From assembly GCF_014192225.1 (NCBI RefSeq), contig NZ_JACHXS010000015.1:1-64000 (forward strand): a stretch of DNA of 64,000 nucleotides. The letters are read 5' to 3'. Made by a program: the position numbers and the translations under genes. The stretch's first letter is position 1. Each line of letters opens with the position of its first letter. The notes under the pieces are model-generated. The model saw only the letters and a list, made by a program, of their open reading frames with translations, did not search any database and was not told where the DNA came from. This document shows, piece by piece, positions 8,391-16,791 of this stretch. Source of the stretch: Pseudoduganella umbonata. Its GTDB lineage: Bacteria; Pseudomonadota; Gammaproteobacteria; Burkholderiales; Burkholderiaceae_D.

Positions 8391-9373
8391 ACGCTGAAAA
8401 CAACTTCCGGGAAATGGGGGAGCTGGAGTTTCGTGAACTGGCGGACAACGCTCCAGTCATGATCTGGCGCTCCAGGCCAGACAAGCAATGCGACTGGTTC
8501 AACAAGCCATGGCTGGACTTTTCCGGCAGGACCCAGGAAGAGCTGTTCGGCTATGGCTGGGCCGATGACGTCCACCCCGAGGATTTCGAGCGCTGCGTGT
8601 CGATCTACCAGACAGCCTTCGATGCCCGCGAAAAGTTCACGATGCCGTATCGGCTTCGCCGGCACGACGGCGTCTACAGATGGTTCCTCGATAACGGTGC
8701 GCCGTTCTATCGCAATGGGGAATTCGCTGGCTATTTTGGCAGCTGTGTCGACATCACGGAACATCGCGAACTGGAAGAGCACCAGCGCACCTTGCTGGCG
8801 GAACTGAACCATCGTGTGCGGAACAATCTCCAGCTCATCATGTCCTTCCTTCAGCTCTCGAAGCTGCGTGCAAAAACCGACGAAGCAAAATCGCTGCTGC
8901 AAGGTGCCATGTCACGCGTCAAGGGCATTGGCATCATCCAGGACGAGTTGAATCGGAACGCCACGGGTTTCATCGAGCTGGCGGAATATTTATCCGGGCT
9001 GGCGCAGTCGATCCTGCGTGCCGAAAGTATCGGCGACATCGAACTCGTCACGGAAGCCTGCCCGTTGAGCGTGCCTTATGACCTCGCCGCGAACCTCGGC
9101 ATGGTCGTCAACGAATTGGTGACGAATTCAATCAAGCATGCAGGCCAGGATAACCGCACGATTTTCCTGAAGCTGGAGTATGTCGACGGGCACATCAAAA
9201 TCCTCGTCGCTGACCGCGGCGTGGGATTTTCACATGTCGCGAAAGACGCCCGCGCTCCCATGCAAGGCAGTGGCCTGGTCGATGCGCTGGTCAAGCGCTC
9301 AGGCGGTACGATCAGCCGGGAGAACCGTGGTGGCGCGCATGTGGTGGTATTGGTCAAGTTCCCAGCCACATGA
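8387..9373 (+). CDS. PAS sensor histidine kinase of the HisKA_2/HWE type
   Basis: A 328-residue soluble kinase. A PAS domain (about 15-125, with WRSRPDKQCDWFNKPW and a PAC-like DITEHREL end) is followed by a HisKA_2 dimerisation domain. The phosphorylated histidine is in AELNHRVRNNLQLIMS near residue 143. The ATPase domain has the N-box NELVTNSIKHA, then DRGVGF and GSGLVDAL. It overlaps the preceding receiver gene by four bases, so the two form an operon and probably a phosphotransfer pair. PAS domains of this kind can bind flavin or heme, but no ligand-binding residue is clear enough to name one. Confidence 0.9.
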   Translation: MNAENNFREMGELEFRELADNAPVMIWRSRPDKQCDWFNKPWLDFSGRTQEELFGYGWADDVHPEDFERCVSIYQTAFDAREKFTMPYRLRRHDGVYRWFLDNGAPFYRNGEFAGYFGSCVDITEHRELEEHQRTLLAELNHRVRNNLQLIMSFLQLSKLRAKTDEAKSLLQGAMSRVKGIGIIQDELNRNATGFIELAEYLSGLAQSILRAESIGDIELVTEACPLSVPYDLAANLGMVVNELVTNSIKHAGQDNRTIFLKLEYVDGHIKILVADRGVGFSHVAKDARAPMQGSGLVDALVKRSGGTISRENRGGAHVVVLVKFPAT

Positions 9374-9621
9374 TCCAGCCGATGTGCCGTGCACAAACAT
9401 GCCGGCACGACGGCACGAGGATGCCTTCGATCACTTGCCCGCGGCCGTGATCGAAACTTCCATCGATCGGCACACTGGCCGGGTCTCATCCGGATAGAAC
9501 ACCCCGCATCATGGCATGCGGCCGGCTGCGGGAGAAATCCGCGGAGAGCTGCCTGCGTGTAATAATGGACCTTCAAGCCCGCGTCCTCCTGCCCACCCCA
9601 TTCAATACGGCGAACCAAGTT

Positions 9622-11190
9622 ATGTTCAATTCTCTTTCTGACATGAAGGAGATGGCGATAGCCATCGCCGAAAATTCCGTGCAAGGGATAGTCGTGATGG
9701 ATGAACAGGGGATGTGCCTGTACGCGAATCGTGCGTGGCTGGAAATCACCGGCTTTTCAGCCGCTGACATGCACTCGAAGCCAGTGCACGACTGGGTACA
9801 TCACCACCGTCCGAACGGGCAACCGCTGCCGATTCACGAATGTCCGATCGGCTGTACGCTCGGTAACAACGAGTGTGTGCGGAATCACCGCGACCTGTTC
9901 TTCCGGAAGGATGGAACGTCGTTTCATGTGTCCTGTGCCGCCAGTCCCATCATGGTTGACGACGCCACTGTGCTCAAGATTCTCGAAATCCGCGACGTGA
10001 CGCGCGAGGTCGAGACGGAACAGCGCAGGGATGAATTCCTGGCGATGCTGGCGCATGAGTTACGCAACCCTCTGGCACCGATCTCGGCGGCTGCCAGCCT
10101 GCTGGAGATCCAGAAACTCGACGAACAGAGTGTCCGGCGCTCAAGCAGAATCATCGCGCGCCAGGTCAGCCATATGACCGGGCTCATCGACGATCTGCTG
10201 GACGCCTCGCGCGTAACCCAGGGGCATGTGCGGCTTGAGAAGACAGCGTGCGACCTGGCGTCGGTCATTCTCGATGCGGCCGAGCAGATTCGGCCACTGA
10301 TCGATGGAAAGCGTCACCGGTTCACTGTCGACGTTGCGCAGCAAGCTGCGACTGTCTGGGGTGACCGCAAGCGCCTGGTACAGATATGCGCGAACGTCAT
10401 CGGCAATGCCGCCAAATACACTGCCGAGGGCGGAGAAATCCTGGTCAGCCTGACCATGCTCGAGAAACACGTGCAGGTGACAGTGTCGGACAATGGCATC
10501 GGCATGACTGCCGAAATGATCGGCCGCGCATTCGAACTCTTTACCCAGGCGAAACGTTCACCGGACCGTTCCCAGGGAGGGCTGGGCATTGGACTGGCAC
10601 TGGTGCGCAGCCTCGTTCTGCTGCATGGCGGCACGGTCTGGATCCAGAGCGCTGGCATAGGCCATGGCGCCAAAGTAACCATGGAACTCCCGCGCGCAAC
10701 GCAATCGGCCGTCACGACGAGTGAAGTCGCCGACGTCCTGGATACGGCGCATTCGCTGAATATACTCATCGTCGAAGATACGAAAGACACAGGCGACGCG
10801 TTGGGAATGGTGCTGGGTGTCCTTGGACATGACGTGCGCGTGGAACGCGACCCTTATGCCGCCATGCAGACTGCCGGCAATAAGCGGTTCGATGTTTTTC
10901 TGATTGATATCGGATTGCCCGGAATGGACGGAATGGAAATGGCGCGCCGGATTCGCCGGCAGCCACAGCACGCCGATGCCATGTTGATTGCCATTACCGG
11001 CTACGGACAGGCACGCGACCGGCTTGAGGCTCTCGAAGCCGGCTTCGACCACCATATGGTCAAGCCCGCAAACCTGCACGATCTCCAGAATTTGCTCTCC
11101 GGTCGCACCGGTCGCGTGGCAACGGTCGATGATGAAGACCAGGCTGCGCGGACAACGGCGCCGTACGAAATCCCGTCGACACTGCTGTAG
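9622..11190 (+). CDS. PAS hybrid histidine kinase (PAS-HisKA-HATPase-REC)
   Basis: A soluble hybrid kinase of about 522 residues. A PAS domain with an unusual Cys-rich loop (ECPIGCTLGNNEC) leads into HisKA with FLAMLAHELRNPLAPIS. The HATPase domain (NVIGNAAKYT, DNGIGM, GGLGIGLALV) follows. The C-terminal receiver has the phosphoacceptor in FLIDIGLPGMDG and lysine in MVKPANLHDL. No output domain is present, so phosphate probably passes to another protein. In-frame ATGs at 9511 and 9565 would lengthen the N-terminus. None of the starts has a clear ribosome binding site; 9622 is chosen because recognisable sequence begins there. Confidence 0.88.
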   Translation: MFNSLSDMKEMAIAIAENSVQGIVVMDEQGMCLYANRAWLEITGFSAADMHSKPVHDWVHHHRPNGQPLPIHECPIGCTLGNNECVRNHRDLFFRKDGTSFHVSCAASPIMVDDATVLKILEIRDVTREVETEQRRDEFLAMLAHELRNPLAPISAAASLLEIQKLDEQSVRRSSRIIARQVSHMTGLIDDLLDASRVTQGHVRLEKTACDLASVILDAAEQIRPLIDGKRHRFTVDVAQQAATVWGDRKRLVQICANVIGNAAKYTAEGGEILVSLTMLEKHVQVTVSDNGIGMTAEMIGRAFELFTQAKRSPDRSQGGLGIGLALVRSLVLLHGGTVWIQSAGIGHGAKVTMELPRATQSAVTTSEVADVLDTAHSLNILIVEDTKDTGDALGMVLGVLGHDVRVERDPYAAMQTAGNKRFDVFLIDIGLPGMDGMEMARRIRRQPQHADAMLIAITGYGQARDRLEALEAGFDHHMVKPANLHDLQNLLSGRTGRVATVDDEDQAARTTAPYEIPSTLL

Positions 11191-11260
11191 CGTCGTGCCC
11201 GTTTCCGTATTGGCAGTTCCAGTGCTCCTGGCTCGTCAACGCAGCGGATAGCATGCCCGT

Positions 11261-11594
11261 GTCCTGCAGGCGCTGCTGCGCTGGCGCCGCGCGACGGGCG
11301 AGCTGATCGGCCCGACTTCTTCATTCCGATTGCGAAACAGAGCGGCACTATCACGAAGCTGACCAGGTGGTCAGCCATATCATGCGCATGGCCGACGCCA
11401 TGGGCTTGCACGTGATTGCCGAGGGTGTCGAAAACGTGGAGCAAGCCGAGTTCCTGCGGGCGAACGGCGTGCAGTATGCGCAGGGGTGGCTGTTCTCCAG
11501 GGCGATACCGTTCGACGAGCTGTGCCGGGCACTCGACGGCGCTGCAGCCGCGCGGGGCGATCAACGCTTGGCCGACAGGGTAGGGGAGCGCTAA
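11261..11594 (+). pseudogene. EAL-domain phosphodiesterase remnant, internally deleted
   Basis: The first part translates as a piece of an EAL domain (QALLRWRRATGELIGP). After a one-base loss near 11313 the reading continues in another frame (FFIPIA..SGTITKLT) and then jumps to the domain's end (DQVVSHIMRMADAM through VIAEGVENVEQAEF and YAQGWLFSRA). Against the intact CSS-EAL gene in this window (31632-33224) the jump removes the equivalent of 32633-33005, about 373 bases. The missing part includes the ELTE and DDFG metal-site motifs. The join falls on a shared GACC. No start codon or N-terminal sensory part is present, so it cannot make an active enzyme. Confidence 0.8.
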
Positions 11595-11662
11595 CGTCGT
11601 CGTCAGTTCGAGCGCGATACCCGCGATACCACAGCTGCCGGCGACGGCGATACGGGTTCCTG

Positions 11663-12238
11663 TCAGGAGATGCGCCTGCCACTGCGTTCCTCGGATAAAA
11701 CCCTCTCGATCACTTCGTCTCCCAGTCCTTCGCGGCGCAGCATGCGCTCCGCCATTTCGCGGCCCAGTTCCTGCGAGAGCGCAATCGCGGCCTGCACGAC
11801 CGCGGCGCCAGTCAGGTCCTGGCGGCGTCCGGCGTTGCAATAAAACAGGCTGACGTGCGGATCGACCGGCATATCCGCCGCTACCGATGGCGCTGGGCGA
11901 GGCAGCGGCGGAATCCCGCCCGGCTGCCCATTGACGAGGCGTTCGATCACGATCTCGGGAATATCGGCCGCACGCCAGTAGGCGCGCGCATCGTCGACCC
12001 CCAGCATCTCCATGAAAATCAGCCCCGTTTCGATTTGCCGGGACACCAGCGCGTTCCTGCGCAGCTCCTGCATCGTCTGCTTCGCTGGCTGGCGCTCGTC
12101 CGATCCATGTGCGCAGGAGGCATGGCAGGGAGCTGCCGGAACCGGCGTGACCGCTGGCCTGGCGTGCGGTACCGGGCCGGCATGCTCGGGCTCAGCCATG
12201 TCCAGTGCGATCGCGGAGCCGGGTGCCGGCAAGTTCAC
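11663..12238 (-). CDS. hypothetical protein with two copies of a small helical module
   Basis: About 191 residues and not a recognised family. After a Pro/Ala-rich N-terminal 55 residues there is a module around residues 58-102 (QIETGLIFMEMLG then ARAYWRAADIPEIVIERLV). A Pro-rich linker follows, then a second, more divergent module at the C-terminus (AERMLRREGLGDEVIERVL). The same module pattern recurs in the genes at 23795 and 25158. The start is uncertain: the longest frame begins at GTG 12238, and ATG 12199 or 12073 are possible. A LexA-like box lies about 105 bases upstream of the GTG, which suggests but does not prove SOS control. No membrane segment or signal peptide. Confidence 0.65.
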   Translation of the reverse strand: MNLPAPGSAIALDMAEPEHAGPVPHARPAVTPVPAAPCHASCAHGSDERQPAKQTMQELRRNALVSRQIETGLIFMEMLGVDDARAYWRAADIPEIVIERLVNGQPGGIPPLPRPAPSVAADMPVDPHVSLFYCNAGRRQDLTGAAVVQAAIALSQELGREMAERMLRREGLGDEVIERVLSEERSGRRIS

Positions 12239-12604
12239 GCGCCATCCCGTTGGCCGTCACGCGACCGGCACCACGGCAAGCGCACCGGCCGGGGACGGGG
12301 TGAAGGCAGGGACAAGGCAGCAGGCATGCTTTTGACGTTTTGATACTGTACGGATATACAGTATAGACGAAACCTCTTGCCGTTGCCAGACCGTCACATG
12401 CTTGCCGGTGCCTGGCCAATGTACTTGGCTCCAGGCCGGCACCGGCTAGCCGGGCGGCGCGTTGTAGAAAGAACTGTTGTCAGGTATCCTGATATTGTCG
12501 CGATAGCTGGTTGCGGCGGAGATCAGGGTGGTCCAGCCTCACCTGGCAACCTCCGCTGTGACCGAATCCGTCTAGTTCAACAATTCGATAACAATGGAGG
12601 AGAC
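12239..12604. other. divergent intergenic region with SOS box
   Basis: It separates the minus-strand small-module gene from the plus-strand DUF3237 gene. The only strong signal is the 20-bp LexA-like palindrome at 12344-12363. Open frames crossing the stretch in several phases have no ribosome binding site or recognisable product. The DUF3237 gene has its own ribosome binding site at about 12597. Confidence 0.5.
12344..12363. promoter_or_regulatory. LexA (SOS) box
   Basis: The palindrome TACTGTACGGATATACAGTA keeps CTGT-N8-ACAG exactly. It matches the classical gammaproteobacterial SOS box at 17 of 20 positions, differing only in three central bases. The nearest start on the minus strand is the small-module gene at 12238, 105 bases away. 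The nearest on the plus strand is the DUF3237 gene at 12605, 241 bases away. Confidence 0.7.
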
Positions 12605-13159
12605 ATGAAAAAATACCTGGGCACCGCCCTCATGCTGTCGTCATTCGTCGCGGCATCCGGCCCGGCGTGCGCTGTGGAGAAGCAAGTCTTCGAACCGCCG
12701 AAACCGAAGCTGGAACCTCTGGCGCGATTCACCGTGAACCTGGAAGCGCCGGTCTGGGAGCTGGGCGCGACCAGCGATCTGGGACGCCGCCGCATCATTC
12801 CGATCACCAGCGGCAGTTTCGATGGTGCGCGGCTGAAGGGCACCATCCTGAACAACGGAGCGGACTGGCAGGTGGTGACTGCGCAGGGGCTGGCGATCAT
12901 CGACACGCGCTACCTGCTCAAGACCGGCGACGGGGCGCTGATCTACCTGCAGACCAAGGGTTTTCGCTACGGTCCGGCCGATGTGATGGCGGAAGTCGCC
13001 AAGGGCAACCCGGTCGATCCAGCCAGATATACGTTTCGCGTGACCATGAGCTTTGAAACGGCCGACCCGCGCTATGCGTGGCTCAACCGCGCCATCGGCG
13101 TGGGGGCGGCGATGCGTCTCGGCGCCGCTGTCGTGTACGACGCCTACCTGCTGGAATAG
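12605..13159 (+). CDS. exported DUF3237 family protein
   Basis: A 184-residue protein with a signal peptide (MKKYLGTALMLSSFVAASGP, cut near ACAVEK). One DUF3237 beta-barrel domain follows, with ARFTVNLEAPVWELG, RRIIPITSGSFDG and GADWQVVTAQGLAIIDTRY. The function of DUF3237 proteins is not established. The start at 12605 is fixed by GGAGGA just upstream and by the signal peptide. An in-frame upstream extension to 12377 is rejected because it precedes the signal peptide. It has no operon partner. Confidence 0.85.
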   Translation: MKKYLGTALMLSSFVAASGPACAVEKQVFEPPKPKLEPLARFTVNLEAPVWELGATSDLGRRRIIPITSGSFDGARLKGTILNNGADWQVVTAQGLAIIDTRYLLKTGDGALIYLQTKGFRYGPADVMAEVAKGNPVDPARYTFRVTMSFETADPRYAWLNRAIGVGAAMRLGAAVVYDAYLLE

Positions 13160-13223
13160 GCTGGCTTACCCGCTGCCGGTGTCGATAGCAGCGCCGGCCT
13201 GGCCGCAGGCCAGGTCATCCTCG

Positions 13224-13436
13224 TCAGTCGGGAAATTCGGTAGCCAGGAACAGCGCTTCCACTTCCGCGCGTGCCCATGGCGTGCGGCGCAGGAATTTCA
13301 GGCTGGACTTCACGCTCGGCTCGCTTCGGAAGCAATTGATGTCGATGCGGCGGCCCAGCTCGCGCCAGCCATAGTGCTCGACCAGCCGGGTAAGCAGGGA
13401 TTCCAGGGTAATGCCGTTCAGGGATTGCACACGCAT
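13224..13436 (-). CDS. VF530 family DNA-binding protein
   Basis: A 70-residue protein matching the VF530/DUF2132 family along its whole length: GITLESLLTRLVEHYGW, then RRIDINCFRSEPSVKSSLKF and TPWARAEVEALFL. The family folds as a small helical protein reported to bind double-stranded DNA; the cellular role is not established. The start at ATG 13436 gives exactly the usual family length, while the open frame extends further upstream without family similarity. It is a monocistronic minus-strand gene 64 bases from the DUF3237 stop (convergent). Confidence 0.88.
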   Translation of the reverse strand: MRVQSLNGITLESLLTRLVEHYGWRELGRRIDINCFRSEPSVKSSLKFLRRTPWARAEVEALFLATEFPD

Positions 13437-13563
13437 GTCAGGGGTGGTTGGGACGGGACAGGGCAGCCAGTATAGCCGCCATGGCCGGGTTGATGCAGCC
13501 CTGTGGATGGCCGCCGCAATGGAAGACCCTTCCGGGCGCGACCGATGGCGGGTCATGCGCGAT

Positions 13564-14184
13564 TCATTTCGGCCGGTGCATCCTGAACAGCTGTGCCGGC
13601 ACGATCTCGAAATAGTCGGCGGGGCCGCCACCGCGCAGGATATGCCCTGCCGACGCGGTGTCATAAACGCCGTCCTTCAGCGAGGCGCGGGCGATGTGCA
13701 CTCCCACCACTTCTCCAAGGACAAGCCAGGTCGGCACCCTGGTGCCATCGGCGCCTTCCAGCTGCACGATCTGCGTGACCTTGCACTCGAATGCCACCGG
13801 GCTTTCCGCGACACGGGGAACGGATACCAGGCGCGATGCCACCGGTGTCAGGCCAGCGAGCTGGAATTCATCGACTCCGGGCGGCACCGCCGCGCAGGTC
13901 TGGTTCATCGCTTCGGCCAGCGGGCGCGTGGCCAGGTTCCACACGAATTCGCCGGTCTGTTCGACGTTCGTGACCGTATCCTTGTGGCCGATGCTGGCAA
14001 AGCCGACGATCGGCGGCGTGTAGTTGAAGGCATTGAAAAAACTGTACGGCGCCAGGTTCAGCCTGCCGGCGCCGTCGCGCGACGAGATCCAGCCGATCGG
14101 CCGCGGGCCGACAATGGCATTGAAGGGATCGTGCGGCAGACCATGACCGGCACGTGGTTCGTAGAAATGGATGTGTTCTGTCAT
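13564..14184 (-). CDS. flavin reductase-like FMN-binding protein
   Basis: A 206-residue split-barrel protein of the flavin reductase-like family. It begins HIHFYEPRAGHGLPHDPF and has PRPIGWISSRD, NLAPYSFFNAFNYTPPIVGF and EFVWNLATRPLAEAMNQT. These are the regions that bind FMN in this family. Substrate and partner are unknown; related proteins are often listed as flavin reductases without evidence of a linked oxygenase. The start at ATG 14184 is chosen because similarity begins there; the frame stays open upstream to 14388. The ribosome binding site is weak. The gene is divergent from the pectate lyase-like gene. Confidence 0.82.
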   Translation of the reverse strand: MTEHIHFYEPRAGHGLPHDPFNAIVGPRPIGWISSRDGAGRLNLAPYSFFNAFNYTPPIVGFASIGHKDTVTNVEQTGEFVWNLATRPLAEAMNQTCAAVPPGVDEFQLAGLTPVASRLVSVPRVAESPVAFECKVTQIVQLEGADGTRVPTWLVLGEVVGVHIARASLKDGVYDTASAGHILRGGGPADYFEIVPAQLFRMHRPK

Positions 14185-14296
14185 CGCAAGACGATAGCAG
14201 GAAGCCGCCTGCCATGCATTTCCACAGTCTCTTCCCGCCGTCGCGCAGCAGGACTCATGGCGTGCCGCAGGGCGCGGATCGCCCGCAAACCCGCAT

Positions 14297-14319
14297 GGCC
14301 AGCGCCTCATGCGCTGGCC
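14297..14319. repeat. perfect 9-bp inverted repeat
   Basis: GGCCAGCGC and GCGCTGGCC separated by five bases form a strong hairpin in the region between the flavin-reductase-like and pectate lyase-like genes. No T tract follows on either strand, so it is not a standard terminator. It may be an operator or a structure in a leader. Confidence 0.45.
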
Positions 14320-14450
14320 GTCTATGAACATCACCAAATGTCGCAGCGAAAGTCTTGCCGAACCGATAAGATCTGGCGGCTTTTCCACAGCGGCCCACCC
14401 ATCGGCAGCGGCCGCGCACGTCTCTTAAACTACAACACATCGGAGTATCA

Positions 14451-16091
14451 ATGAAAGGTTGGCAGAGTATTGCACTCCTGGCCGCTGGGGTATCGTCGCA
14501 TGCGGCGGCGGCGGTCTATTACGTGGCACCGAATGGCAACGATGGCGCGGCGGGTACCCTGGCGGCGCCATGGAAAAGCTTCGCAAAGGCCCAGTCGATA
14601 GCGCTACCAGGCGATACCGTCTATTTCCGTGGCGGCGATTACGTGTACACGGCCGGCCTCAACAGCTGCGCCACGCGCACGGACGTGGTCAACGTCATCA
14701 CGCTCAACAAGAGCGGCCAGGAAGGCGCACCGATCCGCTACTGGGCCTATCCGGGCGAAACACCGAAGTTCGACTTTTCCCGGCTGAAGGACGATTGCCG
14801 GGTCAAGGCCTTCAATGTGACGGCCAGCTGGCTGCACCTGAAAGGGCTGGAGATCACGGGCGCGCCGCAGCAGCCGGGCAACACGCTCAACAACGAATCG
14901 TGGGGCCTGTGGATCCGCGGCAGCCGCAACATCTTCGAACAGATCGACACCCACCACCACATGGGGCCGGGCCTGTTCATTTCGCGCGGCAGCCACAACC
15001 TGGTGCTGAACACCGATTCGCACCATAACTACGACCCGTACAGCAGGAGCGGCGCCGGCCAGAATGCCGATGGCTTCGGCGCCCACATCGCCGCGAACGA
15101 GCCGGGCAACGTGTTCCGTGGCTGCCGCGCGTGGTCCAATACGGACGACGGCTTCGACACCATCAATGCCCACTCGCCCGTGACCATCGAGCATTCGTGG
15201 GCCTGGTCGCACGGCTACCTGCCCGGCACCGGCACGGCGATCCCGGCCGGCAACGGCAACGGCTTCAAGATCGGCGGCTTCTCCGGCCTGTGGGAAGCCA
15301 ACGCTCCGGTGCATGTCACGCGCTTCAATGTGGCGATCGCCAACAAGGTCAACGGCTTCTATGCCAACCACCACCCGGTGGCCAGCGAGTTCTACAACAA
15401 TACGGCCATCGGCAACCGCACCGGCTTCAACCTGCTCGGCGTGGCCCAGGACAACACGGACGTCAACCTGGGCATCGCCCGCAACAACCTGGTCGTTGGC
15501 GGCACCACCGCGGCCGCCAACGTGGCCGGCACGGACAGCACGCACAACAGCTGGAACCTGCCCGTCACCGTGACGGCGGCCGATTTCCAGAGCGTGTCGA
15601 CCACCGGCTGGGACGCCCCGCGCCTGCCGGACGGCAGCCTGCCGCCGCTGCCGCACGGCCGCCTGGCCGCCGGCACTGGCCTGGTCGATGCCGGCATCGA
15701 TGTCGGCCTGGCGTTCGAAGGCGCGGCGCCGGATCTCGGCGCCTACGAAGGCACGGCGCCGGTGCCCGCCTACAGCGACCTGACGGCCAGCGTGCGCATC
15801 GTGCAGTCGGGCCTGGTGCTGGACCGCGCCACGCAGAAGCAGCGCGGCACCGTCACCTTTACCAACACGTCGGACACGGCCATCGCCGGCACGCTGTTCC
15901 TGCGCCTGGACTACCTGAGCAGCGGCGTCGTGCTCGACAACGAGAGCGGCGCCCAGGGCGGGGCACCGATCCTGGCGCTGCCCGTTCCGGTGCTGGCGCC
16001 GGGCGAAACGGCCACCGTGACGACCACTTTCCTCAACCCCCAGCGGGTCAGCATCGGCTACACGCCGAAACTGTTCGCCGCCATCCTGTAA
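14451..16091 (+). CDS. secreted right-handed beta-helix pectate lyase-like protein (PL9 type)
   Basis: A 546-residue exported protein. A signal peptide (ending SSHAAAA) is followed by the typical opening VYYVAPNGNDGAAGTLAAPW and a beta-helix. Helix motifs resemble polysaccharide lyase family 9: HHHMGPGLFISRGSHNLV, QNADGFGAHI, CRAWSNTDDGFDTIN and GNGNGFKIGGF. The last 100 residues form a separate beta-rich domain. PL9 enzymes cleave polygalacturonate with calcium and a catalytic lysine. A lysine is present in GFKIGG, but its identity as the catalytic residue is inferred. CGGAG before ATG 14451 supports the start. The PEP-CTERM gene follows after nine bases, so the two are probably co-transcribed. 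Confidence 0.8.
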   Translation: MKGWQSIALLAAGVSSHAAAAVYYVAPNGNDGAAGTLAAPWKSFAKAQSIALPGDTVYFRGGDYVYTAGLNSCATRTDVVNVITLNKSGQEGAPIRYWAYPGETPKFDFSRLKDDCRVKAFNVTASWLHLKGLEITGAPQQPGNTLNNESWGLWIRGSRNIFEQIDTHHHMGPGLFISRGSHNLVLNTDSHHNYDPYSRSGAGQNADGFGAHIAANEPGNVFRGCRAWSNTDDGFDTINAHSPVTIEHSWAWSHGYLPGTGTAIPAGNGNGFKIGGFSGLWEANAPVHVTRFNVAIANKVNGFYANHHPVASEFYNNTAIGNRTGFNLLGVAQDNTDVNLGIARNNLVVGGTTAAANVAGTDSTHNSWNLPVTVTAADFQSVSTTGWDAPRLPDGSLPPLPHGRLAAGTGLVDAGIDVGLAFEGAAPDLGAYEGTAPVPAYSDLTASVRIVQSGLVLDRATQKQRGTVTFTNTSDTAIAGTLFLRLDYLSSGVVLDNESGAQGGAPILALPVPVLAPGETATVTTTFLNPQRVSIGYTPKLFAAIL

Positions 16092-16100
16092 GGCACGACG

Positions 16101-16697
16101 ATGTTGAAGTCCCTTGTAGTTGAAGCGTTTGTATTGCGATTGGCCCTGCTGCTGGCACTGGCCACCGGCACCGGCAACGCGCTGGCCAGCCCGATCTACC
16201 ATGTCGCCCTCGACACCACGTCGCTGGCCGGCCAGCACGCGTGGCTGGACTTCCTGTTCACGGGCCTGGACAATGCCGCCCCGGCCCAGGCCACGGTGAC
16301 CGGCTTCACCGCAGATACCGGCGGCGTCACCCTGGCGGAGGGCGACGTATCCGGCAGCCTCGCCTCGGCGCTGGTGATCGGTAACGGCAGCGGCTGGAAC
16401 GAATACGGCCAGTGGCTGCAACTGGGCGGCCTGCTGGAGTTCGATGTGGCGTTCGACCTGGGGCCTGCCGGCGCAGGAACGTCGCTGGTGGTCACCCTGC
16501 TCGATGACCGGTTCGGCTACCTGGCCGGCACGGGCGACCTGGTCACGTTCGCCCTGCAGCCGGGTGCCGGCACCGCCGTCAGCGCCGACAGTGCCTTCGC
16601 CGCGGTATCCGCCATACCCGAACCGGGGTCGCTGGCCGTGCTGGGCACGGGCCTGCTGCTGATGATGGCCACGCGCCGCTTCGGCCGCCGGCGCTGA
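16101..16697 (+). CDS. PEP-CTERM sorted surface/secreted protein
   Basis: A 198-residue protein with an N-terminal signal peptide and a beta-rich body opening PIYHVALDTTSLAGQHAW. A C-terminal PEP-CTERM signal is present: the motif IPEPGS, a hydrophobic stretch (LAVLGTGLLLMMA) and a basic tail (RRFGRRR). PEP-CTERM proteins are processed by an exosortase and usually go to the exopolysaccharide-rich exterior. No exosortase gene is in the window. It directly follows the pectate lyase-like gene. The body has no catalytic motif that can be named. Confidence 0.88.
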   Translation: MLKSLVVEAFVLRLALLLALATGTGNALASPIYHVALDTTSLAGQHAWLDFLFTGLDNAAPAQATVTGFTADTGGVTLAEGDVSGSLASALVIGNGSGWNEYGQWLQLGGLLEFDVAFDLGPAGAGTSLVVTLLDDRFGYLAGTGDLVTFALQPGAGTAVSADSAFAAVSAIPEPGSLAVLGTGLLLMMATRRFGRRR

Positions 16698-16791
16698 GTC
16701 CCTTGTAGCGGGCGCGGGAGCTGGCGCGGGCAGGGTATGCTTCAGGTGACGTACCACCTCGGCATTTGTTACCTTCGTCATCGCTTGCTCC

